NCBI GenBank assembly: GCA_021647445.1
Contig: JAKIUS010000106.1
Span: 1 to 6,257, forward strand
Length of the DNA stretch: 6,257 nt
DNA from: Geopsychrobacter sp.
GTDB lineage: Bacteria > Desulfobacterota > Desulfuromonadia > Desulfuromonadales > Geopsychrobacteraceae
Direction: 5' to 3'
Shown here: piece after piece, positions 1-6,257 of the stretch
Layout of the letters: each line of letters begins with the position of its first letter
Numbering within the stretch: the first letter of the stretch is position 1
The notes under the pieces: model-generated
Seen by the model: only the letters and a program-made list of their open reading frames with translations
Databases searched by the model: none
What the model was told of the DNA's origin: nothing
Translations under genes and position numbers: made by a program

Positions 1-212
1 GCCTCTGTGGCTTTATCGCAGGGATTATCGGCGGCATCGGCAACATTCCAGGTGCCATGCTTGGCGGCATGCTGCTTGGCCTTTTTAACGCTTTTATCGC
101 GGGCTATGTTTCGAGTACCTGGTCCGATGCCTTTACCTTTATCCTGCTGATTGCGATTCTGATTGTCCGTCCCACCGGAATTTTAGGTGAGCGGGTTGCG
201 GAGAAAGTCTGA
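1..212 (+). CDS. livH: LivH-type branched-chain amino acid ABC transporter permease, C-terminal part (5' end outside window)
   Basis: This is the last 69 codons of an inner-membrane permease of the LIV/HAAT importer family (BPD_transp_2). The frame read from base 3 is open and ends at TGA 210-212. Visible family hallmarks are the GGIGNIPGAMLGG stretch (about bases 36-74), a glycine-rich membrane segment, a second hydrophobic segment (FTFILLIAILIV), and the closing RPTGILGERVAEKV, which is typical of LivH C-termini. LivH normally pairs with LivM to form the channel, and LivG and LivF power it. The stop codon overlaps the livM start by one base (TGATG), so the two are probably translationally coupled. 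The N-terminal three quarters lie upstream. The substrate cannot be read from this fragment; the family covers Leu/Ile/Val and, in some operons, other amino acids, amides or aromatic acids. Confidence 0.93.
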   Translation, partial: LCGFIAGIIGGIGNIPGAMLGGMLLGLFNAFIAGYVSSTWSDAFTFILLIAILIVRPTGILGERVAEKV

Positions 213-1168
213 TGAAGAAACTACAAGGCTTCGGTTATCCCATCTTCTTTGTGGTCATGGCGCTCTTGCCGCACCTGCTCGATTCGCGTTGGCAGGCGGT
301 GGCGATCACCTTTCTGATCTTTGCAGTGGTTGCGCTGTCGCAGGATATTATCCTTGGCAAGAGCGGCATGTTTCACATGGGGCAGGCGCTCTTCTTCGGC
401 ATGGGCGCATATATCACCGCGATCTTAAATGCCCAGTACGGCTGGCCGCTGCTTACGACCATTCCGGTGGCCATCTTGGTGCCAGCCTTCTTCGGCGTGA
501 TCCTGGCTGGTCCCATCGTCCACCTGCGCGGCGATTATCTGTTGGTGACGACCATCGGCTTCAACATCGTTTTCGTCCAGGTGGTGCAGAACAATCTGGG
601 CGGCATCACCGGCGGTCCCAACGGGATCTTCGGCCTCGATTCCATGAGTTTTTTCGGCATCCAGTTGGTTAGTCAGGTCGCGGTCTATTATTTCGCCTTC
701 GCTGTACTGCTGGTGACCTTGTTGATTATGCGCAACCTTGAAAAGAGCAAGGCGGGCAGAGCCTTGCACTACCTGCGTGAAGATCAACTGGCGGCCGAGA
801 GTATCGGTATCAACACTCGCATCTACAAAATCTTCGCCTTCGCTGTCGGGGCCGGGATTGCCGGTCTTGCCGGGACGGTCTTCGCCACCCAGTATTCGGC
901 GGTCAGTCCTGAAGCGTTTAATTTCATGCAGTCGGTGCTCTTCTTCTCCATCGTTATCGTCGGTGGTTCTTCGGTGCCCGGCGTGTTGATTGGGGTCTTC
1001 GTGATGTTTGTGCTGCCGGAAATCTTTCGCGAATTTGCCACCTGGCGGTTTTTTATTTTCGGCTTCGCGATGATCGCGGCGATGATTCTGCGACCCCACG
1101 GTATTTGGCCAGCGACCTTCGGCAAGATCCCCAAATTTTTGATCAAGGGGGATAATCATGGCGCGTAA
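212..1168 (+). CDS. livM: LivM-type branched-chain amino acid ABC transporter permease
   Basis: The 318-residue integral membrane protein is the second permease subunit of the LIV/HAAT importer. Hydrophobic segments cover most of the chain, roughly residues 10-23, 29-48, 57-72, 80-103, 109-125, 155-175, 205-228, 240-262, 264-280 and 284-300. Family marks include TGGPNGI (133-139) and the cytoplasmic coupling loop GRALHYLREDQLAAESIGI (182-200), which matches the usual GRAL..IREDE.AAES.GI and should contact the ATPases. RPHGIWP near the C-terminus corresponds to the RP.GL.G ending of the family. The length fits the short LivM class; E. coli LivM is longer. The ATG at 212 overlaps the livH stop, and GGAG at 200-203 sits 8 bases upstream as a ribosome site. 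The 3' end overlaps livG by 11 bases. It was assigned from remembered family motifs, and no key element is missing. Confidence 0.95.
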   Translation: MKKLQGFGYPIFFVVMALLPHLLDSRWQAVAITFLIFAVVALSQDIILGKSGMFHMGQALFFGMGAYITAILNAQYGWPLLTTIPVAILVPAFFGVILAGPIVHLRGDYLLVTTIGFNIVFVQVVQNNLGGITGGPNGIFGLDSMSFFGIQLVSQVAVYYFAFAVLLVTLLIMRNLEKSKAGRALHYLREDQLAAESIGINTRIYKIFAFAVGAGIAGLAGTVFATQYSAVSPEAFNFMQSVLFFSIVIVGGSSVPGVLIGVFVMFVLPEIFREFATWRFFIFGFAMIAAMILRPHGIWPATFGKIPKFLIKGDNHGA

Positions 1169-1937
1169 TGAATTGATACTGTCCGACGTGACCAAACGCT
1201 TCGGCGGCCTGACGGCGGTTGATGCCTTAAGTCTGAAGGTTGAAGAGGGGCAGATCTACGGGGTTATTGGTCCCAACGGTGCGGGCAAGACCACGGTCTT
1301 TAACTGCATTACCGGTATCTACAAGTCAGAAGAGGGCTCGGTTAACTGGCGCGGCGAAGAGATCCGTGGCTTAACCCCTTATCAGATCGTTGATCGCGGT
1401 ATCGTGCGCACCTTTCAGACCATCCGGCTCTTTTCGCAGATGTCGGTGGCTGAAAACATCATGAGTGGCCGTCATATCAAGAGCAGCCAGAAACTTTGGC
1501 ATGGCATTATCCATACTGCAGCGTCGCGTCGCGATGAACTGTTTAACTGGCACAAGGTCGAGGAACAGCTCGATTTCTTTGACCTCGGTGAGTTTGCGGC
1601 AACCCCGACCGGCAGTTTGCCCTACGGTATTCAGCGCCGGGTCGAGATGGCACGGGCGCTGGCGGTGGAGCCGACCCTGCTGATTCTCGACGAACCGGCC
1701 GCCGGACTTAACGACAAGGAGACCCTTGAGCTCTTGGAGACGATCTTCAAGATTCGCGGCAAGGGTGTGACGGTCTTGTTGATCGAGCACGATATGGATA
1801 TGGTGATGGAGATGACCGATTATTTGGCGGTGATCAACTTTGGCAAGCTGATCGCCGAAGGAACCCCGGCAGAAATTCAACAGAACCCGGCGGTCATCGA
1901 GGCCTATCTAGGGAGTGAGGATGACGACGATGAGTGA
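1158..1937 (+). CDS. livG: LivG-type branched-chain amino acid ABC transporter ATP-binding protein
   Basis: This 259-residue cytoplasmic ATPase drives the LivHM channel together with LivF. Walker A is GPNGAGKT at 38-45, the Q-loop Gln is Q87 (RTFQTIRLF), Walker B is LLILDEP at 174-180, and the switch His is H211 (LIEHDMDMV). The signature loop is LPYGIQRR (154-161), the LivG variant of LSGGQ, with Ile where Gln or Asp is more usual. The closing GKLIAEGTP..I...P.VIEAYLG matches the LivG C-terminal region. AAGLN at 181-185 is the D-loop area. The start ATG lies inside the end of livM, with AAGGGGG at about 1145-1151 spaced 6 bases away. The protein ends in an unusual acidic tail (SEDDDDE), whose codons double as the livF ribosome-site and start region. 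Length is normal for LivG. Confidence 0.95.
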   Translation: MARNELILSDVTKRFGGLTAVDALSLKVEEGQIYGVIGPNGAGKTTVFNCITGIYKSEEGSVNWRGEEIRGLTPYQIVDRGIVRTFQTIRLFSQMSVAENIMSGRHIKSSQKLWHGIIHTAASRRDELFNWHKVEEQLDFFDLGEFAATPTGSLPYGIQRRVEMARALAVEPTLLILDEPAAGLNDKETLELLETIFKIRGKGVTVLLIEHDMDMVMEMTDYLAVINFGKLIAEGTPAEIQQNPAVIEAYLGSEDDDDE

Positions 1938-2646
1938 AGTCCTGTTTGAAATCAAGGACCTTAAGGTCTCCTACGGCAGTATCGTTGCCTTAAAGGGAAT
2001 ATCCCTTGAGGTCAAGAAGGGGGAGATCGTCACGATTCTCGGGGCAAATGGGGCGGGGAAGACCACGACCATGCGCACCATCAGCCAACTGCTCAAGGCC
2101 AAGAGTGGTTCGATCCGTTTCAAGGGCCAGGAGTTGACCAGTCTGCCGGCGCACAAGATCGTCAAGCTGGGGATCAGTCACTCCCCCGAAGGGCGGCGGG
2201 TGTTCGGTATCCTCACCGTTGAAGAAAATTTGTTACTCGGGGCCTTTTCACAGCGAAAGGTTGACCCTGAGACCCTGCGGTGGGTTTACGAACTCTTCCC
2301 ACGGCTAGAAGAACGCAAAAAACAATTGGCCGGTACCCTCTCTGGTGGCGAACAGCAGATGCTCGCCATCGGTCGCTCGTTGATGAGCAATCCTGAGATG
2401 CTGCTCCTTGATGAACCCTCCCTCGGCATTGCGCCGATTCTGGTCAAGGCGATCTTTAAACAGATCAAGTTGATCGCCGAGAAGGGGTTGACTGTGCTGC
2501 TGGTCGAACAGAATGCCAAGGCCGCTCTCAAGCTGGCCGATCGCGGTTACGTGCTCGATGTCGGCAAGATCGCCCTCTCCGGGACTTCGGCCGAACTGCT
2601 CGCCTCGGAGAAGGTGCAGGAAGCCTATCTGGGCAAGAAACATTAG
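1930..2646 (+). CDS. livF: LivF-type branched-chain amino acid ABC transporter ATP-binding protein
   Basis: This is the second ATPase of the importer, 238 residues from the chosen start. Walker A is GANGAGKT at 38-45, followed by the LivF hallmark PEGRRVF (86-92) in the Q-loop region. The signature is LSGGEQQ at 137-143, Walker B LLLDEPS at 158-164, then LGIAP. The switch position is VEQN (192-195), with Gln in place of His, as is normal for LivF. The C-terminus has the expected G-A/T-S-AELL...V..AYLG pattern. The frame also offers GTG at 1915 and ATG at 1921. ATG 1930 is preferred because GAGG at 1917-1920 lies 9 bases upstream and the protein then begins close to the first beta strand, like other LivF proteins; 1921 remains possible. 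It overlaps livG by 8 bases. No terminator follows, and the regulator gene starts after 39 bases. Confidence 0.94.
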   Translation: MSEVLFEIKDLKVSYGSIVALKGISLEVKKGEIVTILGANGAGKTTTMRTISQLLKAKSGSIRFKGQELTSLPAHKIVKLGISHSPEGRRVFGILTVEENLLLGAFSQRKVDPETLRWVYELFPRLEERKKQLAGTLSGGEQQMLAIGRSLMSNPEMLLLDEPSLGIAPILVKAIFKQIKLIAEKGLTVLLVEQNAKAALKLADRGYVLDVGKIALSGTSAELLASEKVQEAYLGKKH

Positions 2647-2676
2647 GGCGGCAAAATCCCCTGTCTGCGATCCCCC

Positions 2677-2681
2677 GGAGG
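2677..2681 (+). promoter_or_regulatory. Ribosome binding site of the sigma54 activator gene
   Basis: GGAGG lies 4 bases before ATG 2686 and fixes that start. The remaining 2647-2676 gap shows no stem-loop followed by a T run and no clear promoter, so read-through from livF is the simplest picture. Confidence 0.7.
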
Positions 2682-2685
2682 CGCG

Positions 2686-4104
2686 ATGGACCGTTCGATT
2701 CAGGAACTGACCTGGGAGCATGACGCGATTATCGATTCTTCATCCGACGGTCTGTTTGTGTGTGACGGGCAGGGGGTGATTCTGCGGGTCAATCCGGCCT
2801 CCGAACGGATCAATCAGGCGAGTGCCGCGCAACTGGTCGGGCGTGCCTATCTGGATGCGGCAGCAGAGGGGCTGGTTATCCTGCCGTCGGCGGCGCTTGA
2901 GGCGCTTAAAAAACGTGAGCAAGTCAGCCTGTTGCAAGAGAATCGCTTCGGGCGCAAGCTGATTTCGACCGCGACGCCGGTGTTCGACGATACCGGTGAA
3001 CTGATCCGTGTCGTGGTCAGTGAGCGGGACATTACCGAACTGGATCGCTTGCAGCGTCAGCTAGAGGAGCAACAGGCGCTCGGTGAGCAGTTTCGTCACC
3101 AGATGCTTGAGCAGCAACAAAATTGGCTGGGGGATCAAGCGGTGATCGCCCGAAGTCCGTGCATGGTCAAGGCCCTCAAGCAGGCGCACAAGGTCAGTGC
3201 GGTCGATTCGTCGGTGCTGATCCTCGGTGAAACCGGGGTCGGCAAGGGGTTGATCGCTGACTTGATTCACCAGCATTCGCGGCGTGCCGATCAGCCGATC
3301 ATCAAACTTAATTGTGGTGCTATCCCCGAAACCCTCATCGAAGCCGAGCTGTTCGGTTATGACAAGGGTGCCTTTACCGGCGCGGTCGGCAGTAAACCCG
3401 GTTTTCTTGAAGTCGCCGATGGCGGTATTCTGTTTCTCGATGAAATTGCCGATCTGCCACCTGCCGCGCAGGTCAAGCTATTGAGATTTTTGGAAGATGG
3501 CCAACTGACCCGCCTCGGCAGTACCCAGAGTCGCAGGGTCGATGTACGGATCTTAGCTGCAACCCATCGCGATCTGCAGCAGATGATCGCTTCTGGTCTC
3601 TTTCGTCTCGACCTTTTTTACCGTCTTAGTGTTATCCCGCTGTTTATCCCGCCGCTGCGTGAACGTCGTGAATGTCTGGTTCCTCTGATCCAGACCTATT
3701 TTGACAAGTTTGCCGATCGCTCTAGATTAAAATGCCGCCTGAGTGCGGCCGCCCTCGACCTGCTGACTCGCTATGCCTATCCTGGAAACGTGCGTGAATT
3801 GATGAATATCTGCGAACGGCTGGTGGTGATGTCCGATACGCAAATTATAGATGTTAATGATCTGCCCCAGTCCGTAGTGGCCGGAGCGGAGATCGACGAA
3901 GGCGGGATGAGTGGTGACTGGCCCTGTGAAATGAGTCTGCTGCAAATTCTCGAAAGTGTGGAACGGCAGGTACTGCGTAAGGCGCACAAGCGTTATCGCA
4001 AGCAGCGGCGTATCGCTGAATCATTGCATATGAGTCAGCCGACAGTGGCGCGCAAACTGTGTAAATATGGGATTGGAATGCATTCCGAAGAGAAAAAATC
4101 TTAG
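2686..4104 (+). CDS. PAS domain sigma54-dependent transcriptional activator with TyrR-like HTH (one-component bEBP)
   Basis: This 472-residue cytoplasmic enhancer-binding protein should remodel sigma54 RNA polymerase by ATP hydrolysis. A PAS domain spans about residues 8-118 (AIIDSSSDGLFVCD, VNPASERI, ending VVVSERDITE). A Gln/Glu-rich helix (119-147), probably a coiled-coil signal linker, follows. The AAA+ domain covers about 152-375: Walker A GETGVGKG (181-188), the sigma54-contact loop GAFTGA (228-233), Walker B ILFLDE (248-253), the arginine-rich sensor stretch FRLDLFYRL (306-314), PPLRER (322-327) and sensor II YPGNVREL (365-372). The C-terminal HTH (about 418-463) has the SQPTVARKLCKYGI form of TyrR/RocR-like regulators. 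There is no receiver or ACT domain, so control is presumably by a PAS ligand or partner and not by phosphorylation. Placement directly after livF suggests autoregulated control of the transport operon. That is an inference, because no target promoter lies in the window. Confidence 0.93.
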   Translation: MDRSIQELTWEHDAIIDSSSDGLFVCDGQGVILRVNPASERINQASAAQLVGRAYLDAAAEGLVILPSAALEALKKREQVSLLQENRFGRKLISTATPVFDDTGELIRVVVSERDITELDRLQRQLEEQQALGEQFRHQMLEQQQNWLGDQAVIARSPCMVKALKQAHKVSAVDSSVLILGETGVGKGLIADLIHQHSRRADQPIIKLNCGAIPETLIEAELFGYDKGAFTGAVGSKPGFLEVADGGILFLDEIADLPPAAQVKLLRFLEDGQLTRLGSTQSRRVDVRILAATHRDLQQMIASGLFRLDLFYRLSVIPLFIPPLRERRECLVPLIQTYFDKFADRSRLKCRLSAAALDLLTRYAYPGNVRELMNICERLVVMSDTQIIDVNDLPQSVVAGAEIDEGGMSGDWPCEMSLLQILESVERQVLRKAHKRYRKQRRIAESLHMSQPTVARKLCKYGIGMHSEEKKS

Positions 4105-4115
4105 GAAATCCTATG

Positions 4116-4131
4116 GCATGGAACAGCATGG
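4116..4131 (+). repeat. GCATGG direct repeat, 10-bp period; sigma54-promoter-like but misspaced
   Basis: GCATGG occurs at 4116-4121 and again at 4126-4131, so the copies sit one helical turn apart. Together with the preceding TG (TGGCATG at 4114-4120) and AGCAT at 4125-4129, the segment resembles a -24/-12 element. However, the GG-to-GC gap is 9 bases, where sigma54 promoters have 10, and the -12 part lacks the TT before GC. It may be a paired protein-binding site or chance. Confidence 0.25.
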
Positions 4132-4172
4132 TAGAATAATAAGGGGTTGGTTTTGTGTGATGATTCATTGTC

Positions 4173-4216
4173 TCAGGGTTTACTCAGGAGAAAAAGCGAA
4201 ATAGGTTGAACCCTGA
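4173..4216 (+). repeat. 8-bp perfect inverted repeat around an AGGAG, upstream of the kinase gene
   Basis: TCAGGGTT at 4173-4180 is exactly complementary to AACCCTGA at 4209-4216, with 28 bases between. The loop holds a strong Shine-Dalgarno-like AGGAG (4186-4190), which has no usable start codon at the right distance. As RNA this could form a stem with a large loop; as DNA the half-sites lie 36 bp apart. There is no T run after it, so it is not an intrinsic terminator. It does not match any riboswitch consensus I know. The function is unknown. Confidence 0.45.
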
Positions 4217-4239
4217 ATTTGTTGTCCGATGGGGCCCGC

Positions 4240-5961
4240 ATGTCAAAGAGCGATTCTCTGCATAATGCTCAACAGCGTATTGCTGAACTTGAAGCCGAAT
4301 TAGTCCGCTTGCGTCAGCAGGAGGAGATGCGTCAGCGCGAAATTGAGGAACGCAATCGGCTACAGCGTGAACACCAGGTGATTACCCAGCGCCTGCTCGA
4401 CAAGCGCGCACGCCTCAACGAGAGTATGCAGACCCTGGATGCGGTGATTGAATCTTTGCCGAGTCCGATTTTTTATAAAAATATTGAAGGGGTCTATACC
4501 GGCTGCAATCAGGCCTTCTGCGCCTATCTCGGAAAGACGCGTGAGCAGATCATCGGTCATACCTTTTATGATATCGCTCCGACGCACCTGGCTAACGATT
4601 ATCATCGTGCCGATCTGCAACTGATGACTCACCACGGGACCCAGATCTATCAGAGCCAGGTGCGTAATGCTGCAGGCTGTGATCGCGATATCATCTTCAA
4701 CAAGGCAACGATCGGTGCCCCCGATGCCGAAGTGCTGGGTCTGGTCGGTATCATGACCGATATTACCGATATCCGTCATGCCGAACATGAAGTAAGCAGC
4801 CTGCAGAATCTGCTGCGTAATATTATCGATTCCATGCCTTCGGCACTGATTACCATCGACAGTCAATATCGCGTTAGCCACTGGAACCAACAGGCCGAAA
4901 AGATTTCCGGTCTTAGCGCTGAGAAGGCGATCGGGCGTACAATTTCCGAAACGTTGCCGCTTTTGACTTCCGATATGGGCCCCATTGAGCGCGCTCTGAT
5001 CTCACGCTGTCCCTGTAAAATCAGTAAGTCTTTGCCTGACCTGCAGGGTGAAATGCAGTTCTGGGAGGTCGTGATCTATCCGTTGATGGCTGATGAAATG
5101 GCCGGAGCTGTTGTTCGGATCGACAACGTCAGCGACAGGGTGCGTATGGAGGAGGTGATGGTTCAGTCGGAGAAGATGATGTCGCTGGGCGGGCTGGCCG
5201 CCGGTATGGCGCATGAAATAAATAATCCGCTCGCCGGAATCCTTCAGGGTGCGCAACTGGTTCGTTCTCGTCTGTTGGGGGATTCCCCGAAGAATCGTAA
5301 GCTGGCGGACGAGCTTGGTCTCGATCTGGAGAAAATGCACCAGTTTATGCAGCGCCGCAAGATTACAAAAATGCTCGAGATGATCTCAGACGCAGGCGAA
5401 CGGGCGGCAAAAACCGTTCATGATATGCTCAGTTTCGGTCGCGAAGAAGCACCGGAGCTGCTGCCCTGCGATCTGAAATCGCTGATTGCACAGACCCTTA
5501 AGCTGGCGAATCAAGACCTGACCGGCGGCTATGATTTACGCAGGCTCCATATTGTTAACCAGCTGCCAGACGATCTGCCTCTTGTGCTGGGGGTGAAATC
5601 TCAATTGCAGCAAGTTGTGCTCAATATGCTGAGGAACGCTGCCCAGGCAATCTTCAACTGGTGTGAACTCAATGCTGAACCTGTAATCCGGATCTCTGCG
5701 ACCATCGGGGTCGCCGATGTGACCATCCACATGGCCGATAATGGTCCGGGCATTGCCGAAGAATTCAGCAAGCGGATTTTTGAGCCGTTTTTTACCACCA
5801 AAAATGCCAACAAGGGGACCGGTCTGGGTCTGTCGGTCTCCTATTATATTATTACCGACACCCACAAGGGGGCTTTGACGGTCAATTCGACCCCCGGAGA
5901 TGGGGCCTGTTTTAATATCAGCTTGCCGATCTCTGCGGCATCGCCGATCTCCAACATCTGA
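4240..5961 (+). CDS. Soluble PAS-PAS sensor histidine kinase
   Basis: This 573-residue kinase should autophosphorylate on His and pass the phosphate to a response regulator not present here. An N-terminal charged helix (about 6-58), a likely coiled coil, is followed by PAS1 (about 63-185, ending [12 protein letters not shown]) and PAS2 (about 188-305). The DHp domain carries the H-box [10 protein letters not shown] with phospho-acceptor H325. An extended segment of about 40 residues ([10 protein letters not shown] to [10 protein letters not shown]) precedes the second DHp helix, a variant I recall from delta-proteobacterial PAS kinases. The ATPase domain is complete: N-box N466 ([11 protein letters not shown]), G1 DNGPGI (500-505), F-box IFEPFFTTK (513-521) and G2 GTGLGLS (526-532). 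No signal peptide or membrane segment is seen, so it senses inside the cell. ATG 4240 is chosen, with GGGG 5 bases upstream. TTG 4219 or 4222 would add up to 7 residues but have no ribosome site. Confidence 0.93.
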   Translation: MSKSDSLHNAQQRIAELEAELVRLRQQEEMRQREIEERNRLQREHQVITQRLLDKRARLNESMQTLDAVIESLPSPIFYKNIEGVYTGCNQAFCAYLGKTREQIIGHTFYDIAPTHLANDYHRADLQLMTHHGTQIYQSQVRNAAGCDRDIIFNKATIGAPDAEVLGLVGIMTDITDIRHAEHEVSSLQNLLRNIIDSMPSALITIDSQYRVSHWNQQAEKISGLSAEKAIGRTISETLPLLTSDMGPIERALISRCPCKISKSLPDLQGEMQFWEVVIYPLMADEMAGAVVRIDNVSDRVRMEEVMVQSEKMMSLGGLAAGMAHEINNPLAGILQGAQLVRSRLLGDSPKNRKLADELGLDLEKMHQFMQRRKITKMLEMISDAGERAAKTVHDMLSFGREEAPELLPCDLKSLIAQTLKLANQDLTGGYDLRRLHIVNQLPDDLPLVLGVKSQLQQVVLNMLRNAAQAIFNWCELNAEPVIRISATIGVADVTIHMADNGPGIAEEFSKRIFEPFFTTKNANKGTGLGLSVSYYIITDTHKGALTVNSTPGDGACFNISLPISAASPISNI

Positions 5962-5963
5962 TT

Positions 5964-6257
5964 ATGCAATCGAAGAGTCCAGCCCCGCTTTATCCGCAAA
6001 TATACGCCTTGGACCGGCAAGTTCCGACCGGGTATGTGACGACCTATGGACGAATTGGCCGACAACTTGGCTGTACGGCGCGCACCGTTGGTTTCGCCAT
6101 GGCGGCGTTGCCGCAGGGGAGCGACGTGCCTTGGCAGCGGGTGATTAACGCCCAGGGGCGGGTCAGTCTGCGTCATGACGGTGAAGGGAATATCCTGCAA
6201 GCGGATCTGCTCGCCGCCGAGGGGATTATCTTCGATCGCAATCTGCGGATCGGTCTT
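5964..6257 (+). CDS. Alkyltransferase-like (ATL) DNA-binding protein, MGMT family lacking the active-site Cys; 3' end outside window
   Basis: The frame from ATG 5964 stays open to the right edge (98 codons). It matches the DNA-binding domain of O6-alkylguanine-DNA alkyltransferases: VPTGYVTTYGRIG (20-32, Tyr28 at the base-flipping-side Tyr position), TARTVGFAM (38-46, with the intercalating Arg finger at R40), then PWQRVIN (56-62). In true MGMT the last motif is PCHRV; here Trp57 replaces the alkyl-accepting Cys, as in E. coli-type ATL proteins, so it cannot repair by alkyl transfer. Known ATLs bind O6-alkylguanine and flag it for nucleotide excision repair. ATLs are usually about 100-110 residues, so only the last few are missing. 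It starts 2 bases after the kinase stop with no clear ribosome site, which suggests translational coupling. Family assignment is firm; the role of the kinase linkage is unknown. Confidence 0.88.
   Translation, partial: MQSKSPAPLYPQIYALDRQVPTGYVTTYGRIGRQLGCTARTVGFAMAALPQGSDVPWQRVINAQGRVSLRHDGEGNILQADLLAAEGIIFDRNLRIGL

Larger units (their letters stand above)
4105..4239 (+). other. Intergenic region and likely leader of the histidine kinase gene
   Basis: This 135-base gap is the largest non-coding stretch in the window. It is AT-richer than its flanks. I see no convincing sigma70 -35/-10 pair: TAGAAT at 4132-4137 resembles a -10 but lacks a matching -35. No stem with a T run suggests an intrinsic terminator for the upstream regulator gene. 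It contains a GCATGG direct repeat at 4116-4131 and an 8-bp inverted repeat at 4173-4216, both listed separately. A promoter for the kinase gene probably lies here, since the gap is much longer than any other in the window. Confidence 0.5.

Noticed and set aside
425..1195. Long open frame on the minus strand (256 codons) across livM
   Set aside because: It lies opposite a clear membrane permease gene, its translation is low-complexity and rich in His/Asp/Gln with no family resemblance, and it is explained by the codon bias of livM.
4102..4113. Small palindrome TAGGA-AA-TCCTA at the stop of the activator gene, as a terminator
   Set aside because: The arms are only 5 bp with a 2-base loop, AT-rich, and no T run follows.
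4219..4239. TTG start adding 7 residues to the kinase
   Set aside because: No ribosome binding site at the right distance, and the added residues match no domain; ATG 4240 is simpler.
4176..4242. Possible c-di-GMP (GEMM) riboswitch, prompted by GTTGTCCGATGG before the kinase start
   Set aside because: Only the tail resembles the GEMM end. The conserved upstream core elements, such as the GGGCAAACC-like and GACGCAAAGCC-like stretches, are absent.
4186..4260. Short leader peptide starting at TTG 4206 after AGGAG
   Set aside because: Spacing from AGGAG is 15 bases, the start is TTG, and the frame of about 19 codons has no regulatory codon run.
4360..4890. Minus-strand open frame of 176 codons opposite the kinase PAS domains
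   Set aside because: No recognisable motif or ribosome site, and the opposite strand encodes continuous, well-matched PAS domains.
1..6257. CRISPR array, tRNA/rRNA, insertion sequence or phage signature
   Set aside because: No regularly spaced repeats, no cloverleaf-like segments outside genes, and no transposase or terminal repeats; nearly all of the window is occupied by six intelligible coding frames and one partial permease.

Overview
The window reads as a piece of a bacterial chromosome with moderately high GC and tightly packed genes, all on the + strand. The style suggests a delta-proteobacterial relative, such as the Desulfuromonadales/Geobacter group. That guess rests on the mix of a LIV-type transporter, a PAS-sigma54 activator and a soluble PAS histidine kinase with a characteristic DHp insertion. 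No marker gene settles it.

Region 1 (1-2646) is the end of a branched-chain amino acid type (LIV/HAAT) ABC importer operon. It holds the C-terminus of LivH, then complete LivM, LivG and LivF. The genes overlap by 1, 11 and about 8 bases, so they are almost certainly translated as a coupled unit. The periplasmic binding protein (LivJ/K), which would set the substrate, is not here and presumably lies upstream.

Region 2 (2686-4104) starts only 39 bases after livF, with no visible terminator between. It encodes a one-component sigma54 activator: PAS sensor, coiled-coil linker, AAA+ with an intact GAFTGA loop, and a TyrR-like HTH. It lacks a receiver domain, so it probably answers to a ligand or redox state sensed by the PAS domain. 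Its position suggests it is co-transcribed with, and may control, the transporter.

Region 3 (4105-4239) is the only sizeable intergenic gap. It has an 8-bp perfect inverted repeat around an unused AGGAG, and a GCATGG direct repeat resembling a badly spaced -24/-12 promoter. No strong promoter or terminator is visible.

Region 4 (4240-5961) encodes a membrane-free histidine kinase with an N-terminal coiled coil, two PAS domains and complete catalytic boxes. It has no response regulator partner in the window.

Region 5 (5964 to the right edge) is an almost complete gene for an alkyltransferase-like (ATL) DNA-damage protein. The MGMT active-site Cys is replaced by Trp (PWQRV). It begins 2 bases after the kinase stop and runs off the window.

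Nothing here proves a wholly new system. The most notable points are the kinase-ATL gene pair, the receiver-less activator attached to a liv operon, and the structured leader before the kinase.
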